64,000 nt of DNA from Rhodocaloribacter litoris (GTDB taxonomy: Bacteria; Bacteroidota; Rhodothermia; Rhodothermales; ISCAR-4553). The notes below the pieces were generated by a model. It was given only the letters and a program-made list of their open reading frames with translations, had not been told where the DNA came from and did no database searches. A program made the position numbers and the translations under genes. The number at the start of each line of letters is the position of its first letter. Position 1 is the first letter of the stretch. Location: positions 62,001 through 126,000 of the forward strand of contig NZ_CP076718.1 of assembly GCF_011682235.2 (NCBI RefSeq). Direction: 5' to 3'. Of the stretch, positions 1 through 8,055 are shown one piece after another.

Positions 1-126
1 CGTATCCTGCGGCGGCTGCAGGAGCCGAACGCGCTCACCCGCACCCACAACGCCGTCCTGCCCAACTTCATCCGGCATGCCGTCACGAACCTGCGCCCCG
101 AGCAGGCCCTGCGCCGGGTGGCATGA
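1..126 (+). CDS. C-terminal end of an unrecognised protein (partial)
   Basis: An open frame runs in from the left edge and stops with TGA at 124-126, giving 41 residues that end in EQALRRVA. The tail is rich in Arg and Leu and contains no motif I can assign. It lies 30 bases ahead of the penicillin-binding protein gene on the same strand and could be co-transcribed with it. The start and most of the gene are outside the window. That this is coding rests on the open frame and the spacing only. Confidence 0.5.
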   Translation, partial: RILRRLQEPNALTRTHNAVLPNFIRHAVTNLRPEQALRRVA

Positions 127-156
127 GGAGGGGTTGAAAACGGGCAGGCCGGAGGC

Positions 157-2640
157 ATGCGAACGTCATTGCCGGCCCACCCTGCCATCCGCCGCCGGGT
201 CGCGCCGCAGAACCCCGCGCGCATGAAAGACCGCTTTTCCGCTTTCCCGGCACGCATCCGGCGCCGCGCGTTGCGGTGGCTGCTCGGCGGGCTGGTGCTG
301 TGCCTGGGGGGATCGCTGCTGTGGCCGCCGCCGGTAACGCACCCGCGGGCGGTGCCGTCGGCCAGCCTGCAGGTGACGGACCGGACGGGAGGGCTGCTGC
401 GCGAGCTGCGCCCGTGGGGCCGGAGCCGGCCCGTCGCGCTCGACGACGTCAGCCCGCATGTGGTGCCGGCGCTCCTCGCCGCCGAGGACCGGCGCTTCTA
501 CCGGCACGTCGGCATCGACCCCGCCGCCGTCCTGCGGGCCGCGTGGGCCAACCTCCGCGCGGGGCGCATCGTCAGCGGCGCCTCGACGCTCACGATGCAG
601 GTGGCCCGCCTCCTGCGCACACGGCACGGGCGCTCCTGGACCGGCAAGCTCGCCGAAGCCCACCTGGCCCTCCGGCTGGAACTATACCTGACGAAAGACG
701 AGATCCTCACACTCTGGCTCAACCGGGCTCCGTTCGGCAACGGCGCCACCGGCATCGAGGCGGCCGCGCAGACCTATTTCGCCAAACCGGCGCGGGACCT
801 GACACCGGCCGAGGCGGCCTACCTCGTGGGCCTGCCGCAACGCCCGTCCGAGCTCGACCCCTTCCGCCACCCCGACCGGGCCCGCGCCCGGCAACGGTAC
901 GTCCTTCAGGCCATGGAACGCGAAGGCTTGCTGACGGCCGAGGAGCGAAGGCGCCTGTCCGCCCTGCCGGTAGGGCTGGTCACCCCGCAGGAGCGGTTCC
1001 GCGCCCCGCACCTGGTCGAGCACCTGGCCCACACCGCCACCGGCGACGTGGTCGAGATCCGCACCACCATCGACCCGCAGCTCCAGGCGACGGTCGAAGC
1101 GCTGGCGCGGGGGCACCTCGGGCGCCTCGGCACCCTCGGCGTCGGCAACGCGGCGGCCGTGGTGCTCGACAACCGGACGGGCGACGTGCTGGCCTACCTG
1201 GGCAGCGTCGACTTCTGGGACGAGCGGGCCGGCGGCCAGAACGACGGCGTGCGGATGCTTCGCCAGCCCGGCAGCGCCCTCAAGCCGTTCACCTATGCCC
1301 TGGCGCTCGCCTCCGGCCGCTACACCCCCGCCTCCATCCTGCCCGACATCGAGACGCCGATCCTGGAGGCCGGCGGGGCCTTCACGCCGGAGAATTACGA
1401 CGAGCGGTACCACGGCCCGGTACCGCTGCGGCAGGCGCTCGCGTGCAGCTACAACGTCCCGGCCGTCCGGCTGGCCCGCGAGCTCGGCCCGCCGGCCCTG
1501 CTCGACCTTCTGCATGCCGCCGGCTTCACCTCGCTCGACCGCCCGCCGGAGCACTACGGCGTCGGGCTGACGCTCGGCAACGGCGAGGTACGCCTCATCG
1601 AGCTGGCCCGGGCCTATGCCGGGCTGGCCCGCGGCGGCAGCCTGCCCCCCCTCCGCTACGAGCACTGGCGCCGCACCGCCGCCGGCGACACGTTGCGCCC
1701 GGCCACGCCGCCCCCCGTGCCGGTAGGACTCGCCCCCCGGATCGTCTTCCTGATCACCGACATCCTGGCCGATCCCGAGGCACGGGCGCCCGCCTTCGGA
1801 CGGGGCGGGCCGCTCGAACTGCCTTTCCCCTGCGCCGTCAAGACCGGCACCTCGAAAGACTACCGGGACAACTGGGCCGTCGGCTACACCCCTCGCCACA
1901 CGGTGGCCGTCTGGGCCGGCAACTTCGACGGCCGCCCGATGCGGTGGGTCAGCGGCGTCACCGGAGCCGGCGCCCTGCTGAAGGCCATCTTCCTGGCCCT
2001 GGGTGACGGCGGAAACTTCACCCCGCCGCCGGACCTCGTGCGCGGGACGGTCTGTCCCCACAGCGGCGCCCGTCCCGCGCGGGCCTGCCCCACCCGGCGC
2101 ACGGAATGGTTCGTCGAAGGCACCGTCCCGCAGGACACCTGCCGGGTGCACCGGCGCGTCCGCCTCGACCGGCGCACCGGCCTGCTCGCCGATGCCGGCA
2201 CGCCGCCCGGGGACGTGGAGGAGAAGCTCTTCACCGTCTATCCGCCCCTGTTCCACCCCTGGATGCGGGCCAACCACCTTCCTTTCCCCCCCCGGATCAC
2301 CGCCGCCGAGCGCCCCACCGCCGACACGACGCTGCACTACTCGGACCGCCTGCTCATCCAGTATCCGGAAGACGGCACCGTCTACCAGCTCGACCCCGTC
2401 CTGCGGCCCGCCTTCCAGCAGCTTCACCTGCGCGGAGCCACCGAACCCGGCCTGCTCGACGTCCACTGGCGCATCGACGGCCGGCGGCTGCCCGGAGACT
2501 ACCGGACGGCCTCCTGGCCGCTCACACCGGGCCGGCACACGGTGGAGTTGCACGCCGTCACCCCGGAAGGCCTGCGCCTGCGCAGCCGCACCGCCCGCAT
2601 CACCGTCTTCTCCTATCTCGAAGCCACCACATCCCGTTGA
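157..2640 (+). CDS. pbpC: Penicillin-binding protein 1C (bifunctional glycosyltransferase/transpeptidase)
   Basis: Class A PBP of the 1C type, which polymerises and cross-links peptidoglycan outside the inner membrane. From the first ATG: a basic cytoplasmic start, one membrane anchor at about residues 38-60, a GT51 domain at about 80-240 with the EDRRFYRHVG motif (catalytic Glu110), then a transpeptidase domain with SALK (Ser373, Lys376), SYN (431-433) and KTGTS (562-566). The C-terminal 190 residues carry the Cys-rich start and beta-sandwich typical of the PBP1C tail. At 827 residues it is near the usual 750-800. A GGAGG lies only 1 base before the first ATG; an internal ATG at 223 (MKDRF) is an equally plausible start. 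The alpha-2-macroglobulin gene that often accompanies pbpC in proteobacteria is not seen downstream. Confidence 0.93.
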   Translation: MRTSLPAHPAIRRRVAPQNPARMKDRFSAFPARIRRRALRWLLGGLVLCLGGSLLWPPPVTHPRAVPSASLQVTDRTGGLLRELRPWGRSRPVALDDVSPHVVPALLAAEDRRFYRHVGIDPAAVLRAAWANLRAGRIVSGASTLTMQVARLLRTRHGRSWTGKLAEAHLALRLELYLTKDEILTLWLNRAPFGNGATGIEAAAQTYFAKPARDLTPAEAAYLVGLPQRPSELDPFRHPDRARARQRYVLQAMEREGLLTAEERRRLSALPVGLVTPQERFRAPHLVEHLAHTATGDVVEIRTTIDPQLQATVEALARGHLGRLGTLGVGNAAAVVLDNRTGDVLAYLGSVDFWDERAGGQNDGVRMLRQPGSALKPFTYALALASGRYTPASILPDIETPILEAGGAFTPENYDERYHGPVPLRQALACSYNVPAVRLARELGPPALLDLLHAAGFTSLDRPPEHYGVGLTLGNGEVRLIELARAYAGLARGGSLPPLRYEHWRRTAAGDTLRPATPPPVPVGLAPRIVFLITDILADPEARAPAFGRGGPLELPFPCAVKTGTSKDYRDNWAVGYTPRHTVAVWAGNFDGRPMRWVSGVTGAGALLKAIFLALGDGGNFTPPPDLVRGTVCPHSGARPARACPTRRTEWFVEGTVPQDTCRVHRRVRLDRRTGLLADAGTPPGDVEEKLFTVYPPLFHPWMRANHLPFPPRITAAERPTADTTLHYSDRLLIQYPEDGTVYQLDPVLRPAFQQLHLRGATEPGLLDVHWRIDGRRLPGDYRTASWPLTPGRHTVELHAVTPEGLRLRSRTARITVFSYLEATTSR

Positions 2641-2703
2641 GCACACAACGGCACGCCCGAAAAGGCAGCCTTCGCTTTCCCGGCACGGCCCGGACAGGCG
2701 TCC

Positions 2704-4023
2704 CTACCCGATCTCGAACCACGCGTCCTCGAGGTCGATCCGGGTGTTTTGCATCGTGGCTTCGTGGGTTTTGATGGCGATGACGGCGGCCTCGTAGCCG
2801 CGCACGTAGTTCACGCTCGGCTCGAAGGGACCGAAGAAAAAGTTGTCCGTGAACTCTTTGAGTGCGTAGTAGAGCGTCGGTTCGACGCCGGGGATGGGAT
2901 CCGTGGGCCCCAGGTCCTGCGCGTCGAGCTTCGTGGCGTTGGCCAGCAGGGCAATGCCTTCCTCCTTGTAGAACTTGTCCCGCCGGGCATAGACCTCCCA
3001 GCCGAGCATCGGGGCATCGACCTCCTTGAACATCCAGGCCTTGCTCTCCCGCATCAGAATGGTGCTGTCCTTGCCAAGGAAGACGTCGTAGGCATCATCG
3101 AACGAGCTGGTGAGCGTGGCGTCGTAGAGCATGTGGACGCCGTCGGGGAAGGCCAGGACGGCCTGGATCGTGTCCGGCACGCGGCGGCCGTCGTCCCAGA
3201 GCAGGATCTGGCCGAAGCCGGTGACCGAGACGGGCCGGGCGCCGTGGAACCACAGGGCGGTGTCGATCTGGTGGATGCCGATCTCGCCGGCCAGCCCGAT
3301 GGAGACGTCGGCGTCCAGGCGCCAGTTCTGCTCGCGCTGGCGCTCGCGATTGGGCGAGGGACGGCGCCAGCTCTGCTTGGCGTGCCACTGCGCGCGGGCC
3401 ATGGTCATGCGACCGAGGGCCCCGCCCCGGATGAACTTGGCCACGGAGAGGTACTGCGGATCCGCCCGGTACTGCTGCCCGACGTGGAAGATGAGGTCGG
3501 GGTGGGCGCGGGCGGCCCGGGCCATCGCCCGCGCGTCGTCGATCGTGGAGGCCATCGGGGCCTCGCAGTAGACGTGCTTGCCCGCTTCCAGGGCGGCCAC
3601 GGCGATCTCGCGGTGCCGGTGCGTCGGGGTGGCGATGACGACGGCGTGGATGTCCGGATCGTCGAGGACGGCCCGGTAGTCGGCGACGAAGGCGGCCTCG
3701 GGCACCTCGCGGGCGGCCCGGCGCTGCATCACGTCGTACGTATCGCAGACGGTCTTGAGGGTGGCCTCGGGGATGCGCGCGAGCATGGCGGCGATCTCCC
3801 GTCCCCAGGCGCCGTAGCCGATGAGGCCGATGTTCATCACCTCGGCCCGCCGGTCCGCCGGAGCGAAGCGCCGGGGACGCTCGGCGGCAATCTCGGTGAC
3901 GCCGGTGAGCCCGAAGAGCGTCGCCAGCGAGCTTTTCTTGAGGAAATGCCGCCGGCTCAGCTTTCTCGCCTCGGCGTTCGTCAGCGGCCCCGGGGAGCCG
4001 GCGGGTTCTTCAGCGTATCGCAT
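2704..4023 (-). CDS. Tat-exported Gfo/Idh/MocA family oxidoreductase
   Basis: NAD(P)-dependent sugar-type oxidoreductase of 439 residues. The N-terminus has a twin-arginine signal (SRRHFLKKSSLATLFGL, residues 23-39), so it is predicted to fold with cofactor and be exported by Tat. A Rossmann fold follows, with GLIGYGAWGREIAAML from about residue 66. The usual EKP catalytic motif of the family reads CEAPMA here, so the normally conserved Lys is Ala, which may alter activity. The C-terminal half has the family's alpha/beta dimerisation domain. It is the last gene of a leftward operon, 24 bases after apbE. The substrate cannot be told from sequence. The GH109 N-acetylgalactosaminidases, which share this fold, are an alternative. 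Confidence 0.85.
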   Translation of the reverse strand: MRYAEEPAGSPGPLTNAEARKLSRRHFLKKSSLATLFGLTGVTEIAAERPRRFAPADRRAEVMNIGLIGYGAWGREIAAMLARIPEATLKTVCDTYDVMQRRAAREVPEAAFVADYRAVLDDPDIHAVVIATPTHRHREIAVAALEAGKHVYCEAPMASTIDDARAMARAARAHPDLIFHVGQQYRADPQYLSVAKFIRGGALGRMTMARAQWHAKQSWRRPSPNRERQREQNWRLDADVSIGLAGEIGIHQIDTALWFHGARPVSVTGFGQILLWDDGRRVPDTIQAVLAFPDGVHMLYDATLTSSFDDAYDVFLGKDSTILMRESKAWMFKEVDAPMLGWEVYARRDKFYKEEGIALLANATKLDAQDLGPTDPIPGVEPTLYYALKEFTDNFFFGPFEPSVNYVRGYEAAVIAIKTHEATMQNTRIDLEDAWFEIG

Positions 4024-4047
4024 GCTTCCGTGTTCGGGATAGTCGGT

Positions 4048-4974
4048 TCAAGGGTTCAGCGTGCCTGAGACGCGCGGCACGCCGCCGGGGGTTCCGGCGG
4101 CGACCACGAGGGCACGGGGGGGCGCTCCGGCGGCGTCGAGGCCCGCGGCCCCCTGCACGAGCAGGGCGGTCGAGAAGGCGTCGGCGTCCGTGGCGGACGG
4201 CATCACGACCGCGGCCAGCAGGGCGCCCGTCACCGGGCACCCGGTGCGGGGATCGAGGACGTGCCCGTAGACCTGCCCGTCGACCTCGAAGGCCCTGCCG
4301 GAAGGAGCCGAGACCGACAGCGCCTCGTCGTCGAGCGACACAACGGCGAGCACCTCCGGCAGCCCGGTGCCCCCTTCCGGGGCGGGGACGGCCACCTTCC
4401 ACGCGCCTCCGTCGTCCGGGGCGCCGTAGGCGTAGACGGTGCTCGTGCCGCCGTGCAGGAAGGCGGCCGGCACCCCGGCTTCCTTCAGGAGCGTCACGGC
4501 CTCGTCCACCGCATAGCCCTTGCCGATGCCGCCGAGGTCCAGCGCCATGCCCGGCCGCCCGAAGGCGACCGCCCCGTCCTCGAGCACGACCCGGTGCAGG
4601 CCGGTGCAGCGCCGGGCCTCCTCCAGGGCCGCCCGCGCCGGGCGACGCCCCTCACCGGTGGCGAACCCCCAGCAACGCATCAGCGGCGCCACCGTGGGGT
4701 CGAACGCCCCGCCGGTGGCCTCCCAGAGCCGGCGCACGCGCTCGAGCAACCGGTAGAGCCGGGGCTCCAGGCGGACGGCCTGCCGCCCGGCCAGCGCATT
4801 GACGCGGCTGATCTCGCTGCGCGGGTCGTAGAAGCTGAGCTGCCGCTCCAGCCGCCGGATCTCCGCCAGCGCCTCCTCGCCCGCGGCCCGCAGGCGCACC
4901 GGATCGTCGCCGGCCAGCACCAGCTCGAACCGCGTCGCCATCGCCTGCACGGCCAGCCGCACCACGGGCCTCAC
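4048..4974 (-). CDS. apbE: FAD:protein FMN transferase (ApbE family)
   Basis: ApbE-type flavinyltransferase of 308 residues, the family that moves FMN from FAD onto a Ser/Thr of target proteins with Mg2+. Supporting motifs are MATRFELVLAG near the N-terminus, SFYDPRSEISRVN, ATGGAFDPTVAPLM, LDLGGIGKGYAVD, LHGGTSTVYAYG, HVLDPRTGCPV and TDADAFSTALLV close to the C-terminus, in the order expected for the family. Unlike the classical periplasmic lipoprotein ApbE there is no signal peptide or lipobox, so this copy looks cytoplasmic. It sits 20 bases after one Tat-exported oxidoreductase and 24 bases before another, so they are probably co-transcribed. No flavinylation target motif was recognised in either neighbour. 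Confidence 0.88.
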   Translation of the reverse strand: MRPVVRLAVQAMATRFELVLAGDDPVRLRAAGEEALAEIRRLERQLSFYDPRSEISRVNALAGRQAVRLEPRLYRLLERVRRLWEATGGAFDPTVAPLMRCWGFATGEGRRPARAALEEARRCTGLHRVVLEDGAVAFGRPGMALDLGGIGKGYAVDEAVTLLKEAGVPAAFLHGGTSTVYAYGAPDDGGAWKVAVPAPEGGTGLPEVLAVVSLDDEALSVSAPSGRAFEVDGQVYGHVLDPRTGCPVTGALLAAVVMPSATDADAFSTALLVQGAAGLDAAGAPPRALVVAAGTPGGVPRVSGTLNP

Positions 4975-4994
4975 CTCCGGCCAAAAGGAGATCG

Positions 4995-6428
4995 TCAGGC
5001 GTCGAGCGTGCCGTAGGTGATCGGAGCGAACTCCTTCCCGCTGCCGTTCGTGATCTTACGGGTGTGCTCGTCGAAGTAGAGCATCTCGCCGAGGCGTTCG
5101 GACATCTCCGCCAGCGAGATGATCGTCTGCGCCCGGATGGCTACCTCGATGTTGCCGTTCGGCTCCCGGTCATTGCGGATGCTGTCGAAGAAGTCGAGGA
5201 TGTGGGCGGGCACCTCCACCCCCGGCTCGATGTTGTCGAAACGCTCGGGGTCGATGAGGTCGGCATAGGGCCGCTCGGGCCGCAGCTCCAGCGTGTTGCC
5301 GGAGAAGTAGAGCGTGGCCTCGTGGCCGCGGATGACCTGCCCGAGCCCCTGTTCGTTGACGGTCGAGCCGATGACCAGCATGGAATAGCCGCTGGGGAAT
5401 TCGACGATCACCTGGGTGTTGTCGGTGACGTCCCGGTCGTCCGGCCCGAGCATGTCGAGCGTGACGCGGCGCGTGCCCAGGCAGGCCACCCGGCGGGGAA
5501 ACTCGGGGTTGCCGGTGGCGATCAGCAGCGGGTGGATGCGGTGCGCGAGCAGGTCGCCCAGGATGCCGCAGCAGTAAGGATAGTATTTCCGCCAGCGGTG
5601 GTAGTGTTCGGGGTTGAAGGGGCGCTCCGGCACCGGCCCGAGCCACTTCTTCCAGTCGATGGTGACGCCGGGCTGCAACTCGGGCTCGATCTGGTAGTAG
5701 TTCCACTCGCCCTCGGGGGTGTTGCGCGTGTAGGAGTCCTGGGCCAGCACGAGCGGGCCGATCCGGCCGGCCCGGATGAGCTCGGCTGCCCGGTGCCATT
5801 TGCCCTCGGTGCAGTACTGCGAGCCGATCTGGAACTTGAGGCCAGTCCGCTTGACGGCCTCATAGACCCGGAAGGCCTCGTCCAGATACCGGGTCATCGG
5901 CTTTTCACAGTAGACGTGCTTGCCGGATTCGAGCGCGTCGATGGCGATCTGGGCGTGCCAGTGGTCGACGGTGCCGATGAAGACGACGTCGATGTCCTGC
6001 CGATCGAGCAGCTCACGATAGTCCTCGTAGACCTGCACCGGCGCGGTGCGACCCTCGGCGGCACGGGCGGCATCCAGCGCAGCAAAGGCCCGATCGCGGC
6101 GCTTGGAGAACACATCCGCAGCGGCCACCCCGGCCGCATTGTACACGTAGTCGTGCCGCTTCTCGCCCTCGTCGTTCCGGTTGATGACGCTCTGCAGGTG
6201 GGCGTAGTAGCCCTGCCCGCCGACGCCGATGAACCCGACGTTGATGCGCTCGTTGGCGCCCAGCACGGACGGCGGCGGCGGCGCTGCCTGCGGGCGCTCC
6301 CGCGTCACCTCTTCGGCAACCTTCGGCGAACACCCGGCCATCACGGCCGTGGCCGCCAGCGCACTTTTCTTCAAAAACTCGCGACGCGACGTCCCGGTGG
6401 CCTGATAACGCTTTCTTCTGTGCTTCAT
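4995..6428 (-). CDS. Tat-exported Gfo/Idh/MocA oxidoreductase lipoprotein
   Basis: First gene of the leftward three-gene operon. I chose the ATG at 6428 because it begins directly before a twin-arginine signal (TSRREFLKKSALAATAVMAGCSP) and has GGGAGG two bases upstream; the open frame extends to 6572 without a better start. The signal ends in a lipobox-like VMAGC, so the product is probably a Tat-exported lipoprotein of 477 residues. The Rossmann motif is NVGFIGVGGQGYYAHLQ, and the catalytic EKP motif is intact (YCEKPMTRYLDEA), unlike its partner downstream. The family oxidises or epimerises sugars and polyols with bound NAD(P). The substrate is not predictable. Confidence 0.87.
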   Translation of the reverse strand: MKHRRKRYQATGTSRREFLKKSALAATAVMAGCSPKVAEEVTRERPQAAPPPPSVLGANERINVGFIGVGGQGYYAHLQSVINRNDEGEKRHDYVYNAAGVAAADVFSKRRDRAFAALDAARAAEGRTAPVQVYEDYRELLDRQDIDVVFIGTVDHWHAQIAIDALESGKHVYCEKPMTRYLDEAFRVYEAVKRTGLKFQIGSQYCTEGKWHRAAELIRAGRIGPLVLAQDSYTRNTPEGEWNYYQIEPELQPGVTIDWKKWLGPVPERPFNPEHYHRWRKYYPYCCGILGDLLAHRIHPLLIATGNPEFPRRVACLGTRRVTLDMLGPDDRDVTDNTQVIVEFPSGYSMLVIGSTVNEQGLGQVIRGHEATLYFSGNTLELRPERPYADLIDPERFDNIEPGVEVPAHILDFFDSIRNDREPNGNIEVAIRAQTIISLAEMSERLGEMLYFDEHTRKITNGSGKEFAPITYGTLDA

Positions 6429-6572
6429 GACCTCCCAATGCCTGTTTGGGTGAATCACGCGAAGAGAAACCCGCCCTTCGCGCAGCGGAAACGAACCGGG
6501 CCGGCGGAACCGATCGGGAAACCTCGCTTTCACAAGCAGCGTCCTTCGGTCACCCCGGGCCCGGCCGCACAA

Positions 6573-6592
6573 TTTCGTTTATTTTGACGAAA
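6573..6592. promoter_or_regulatory. Inverted repeat in the divergent promoter region of the oxidoreductase operon and yceI-like gene
   Basis: TTTCGT at 6573-6578 and ACGAAA at 6587-6592 form an inverted repeat with an 8-base AT-rich spacer. The 228-base gap between the two divergent genes is otherwise GC-rich. The right arm overlaps TTGACG, which resembles a -35 hexamer for the rightward gene. It could be an operator or chance; no regulator is encoded nearby. Confidence 0.25.
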
Positions 6593-6656
6593 ATGTCAGG
6601 GTCCGCGCTTATTTTTTGCCCCGACCGGCCTTCCCAATGTAATCGATCTCATTCCC

Positions 6657-7271
6657 ATGCGTTCGATCCCCATGTCCTTCGTCTCCGTTCTCGTCCTGAC
6701 GGCCGTCCTCGTGGCGAGCCTTCCGGCAACGACCGCACAGGCCCAGACCGCAGCGCTCGTCGTCCAGCCGGAGAGCCGCCTCTGGGTCGAAGGTACCTCT
6801 AACCAGAAGAAAAACTGGCAGGCAACGGCAAGCGAGCTTTCCGGGCAGGTTCGCCTCGGAGAAGCCGCCGGGCCGGCCCCGGCGCTCGCAGCCGTCGAGG
6901 TCACCATCCCTTCGGAAAAGCTGGAGGGCGAGGCCTCGGCCGGTAAGTTCATCATGAACCGGCTCATCCGCGAGGCGCTGAAGGTGGACGCGCACCCGCA
7001 GATCACCTACCGCCTCACGGCCGCCGAACCGGGGACCGCCGCGAATACCCTGCACACGACCGGCACGCTGACCCTCGCCGGCATCGCAAAAGAGATCACC
7101 ATGGAGGTGACCTGGGAACGACTCGACGACGGCCGCCTGCGCTTCACCGGCAGCCATACGCTTTCGATGCCGGACTACCAGATCGACCCGCCCTCCGTAC
7201 GCACCCTGGGCTACCACGTGGGTCCGGAGGTGACCGTCCACTTCGACCTCGTCGTCGGCCCCGGCTCGTGA
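6657..7271 (+). CDS. YceI-like family secreted protein
   Basis: 204 residues: a Sec signal peptide (hydrophobic stretch, cleavage likely after AQA near residue 29) and a YceI-like lipocalin-type barrel. Family features seen are the opening SRLWVEGTSN, the central FIMNRLIREALKVDAHPQITYRLT segment (split here by normal family variation), the GTLTLAGIAKEITMEV strand and the closing Pro-rich stretch with VTVHFDLVV. Members bind isoprenoid or amphiphilic molecules in the periplasm; the ligand here is unknown. It is transcribed alone and ends convergent with the TrhA-like gene, 21 bases away. Confidence 0.85.
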   Translation: MRSIPMSFVSVLVLTAVLVASLPATTAQAQTAALVVQPESRLWVEGTSNQKKNWQATASELSGQVRLGEAAGPAPALAAVEVTIPSEKLEGEASAGKFIMNRLIREALKVDAHPQITYRLTAAEPGTAANTLHTTGTLTLAGIAKEITMEVTWERLDDGRLRFTGSHTLSMPDYQIDPPSVRTLGYHVGPEVTVHFDLVVGPGS

Positions 7272-7292
7272 CGCCCGGGCGGGCCTCCCCCG

Positions 7293-7937
7293 CTAGGGAA
7301 TCACATACAGCACGACGGCGAAGAAGTGGCAGGCGCTGCCCGTGAGCACGAACAGGTGCCAGATGGTGTGATGGTACGGCAGGCGGTGCCAGGCATAAAA
7401 CACCACCCCCAGGGTATAGGCCAGCCCGCCGGCCACCACCAGCACGACCCCGGACAACGGCAGGGCAGCCGTGATGGGACCGAGGTAGAACACGGCCAGC
7501 CATCCCATCAGCAGGTAGAACACAACCGAAAACCACCGGTACCGCCGTCGCGAGAACAGCTTGTAGAGGATACCTGCCAGGGCCAGGCCCCAGATCAGGC
7601 AGAACAGTACCCAGCCCCGGTCGTCCCGGAGCGTGACGAGCGTGAACGGCGTGTAGGACCCGGCAATGAGCACGTAGATGCCGATGTGATCGAGCAACCG
7701 AAAGAGGTTCTTGAGCCGGGGCCGGCGAACCCCGTGATAGAGCGTGGAGGCCGTGTACAGGAAAACGAGGGCCCCACCGTAGATGAGGCTGCTGGCAACA
7801 GACCGGCCGTCCCCGTGCCCGAACGCCTGCCCCGCCAGCCAGACCAGGCCGAACAGGCTCAGCACCGCGCCCACCGCATGGGTAAGGCTGTTGAACAGTT
7901 CCTCACGGTCCACCTGCAAATTCCCTGCACGCCACAT
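7293..7937 (-). CDS. Hemolysin III / TrhA family membrane protein
   Basis: 214 residues, seven predicted membrane helices. It has the family's His/Asp motifs: ASTLYHGVR, the RLLDHIGIYVLIAGSYTPF segment and the C-terminal YHHTIWHLFVLTGSACHFF. These residues form the metal-site signature shared with PAQR receptors; bacterial TrhA proteins affect membrane energetics and lipid homeostasis. The open frame extends upstream to 8222, but that part overlaps the start of the divergent GH3 gene and has no coding character, so the ATG at 7937 (MWRAGNLQVDREELFNSLTH) was chosen. Confidence 0.88.
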   Translation of the reverse strand: MWRAGNLQVDREELFNSLTHAVGAVLSLFGLVWLAGQAFGHGDGRSVASSLIYGGALVFLYTASTLYHGVRRPRLKNLFRLLDHIGIYVLIAGSYTPFTLVTLRDDRGWVLFCLIWGLALAGILYKLFSRRRYRWFSVVFYLLMGWLAVFYLGPITAALPLSGVVLVVAGGLAYTLGVVFYAWHRLPYHHTIWHLFVLTGSACHFFAVVLYVIP

Positions 7938-8055
7938 GACCAGAACACCCGGATCAACTTCATTCCTTTGTCCCGGTAACCGGTAAGCCGCCGATTTGTT
8001 ACCTTCCGGTCCGGCTTTTTTTGTCAGAGCCCCTTTCTTTTGCCCGCTTTCCAGG

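Noticed and set aside
4023-4048. CGGTTCAAG, resembling half of the LacI operator, between apbE and the oxidoreductase gene
   Set aside because: Only a half-site, inside an operon rather than at a promoter and 25 kb from the regulated locus; likely chance.
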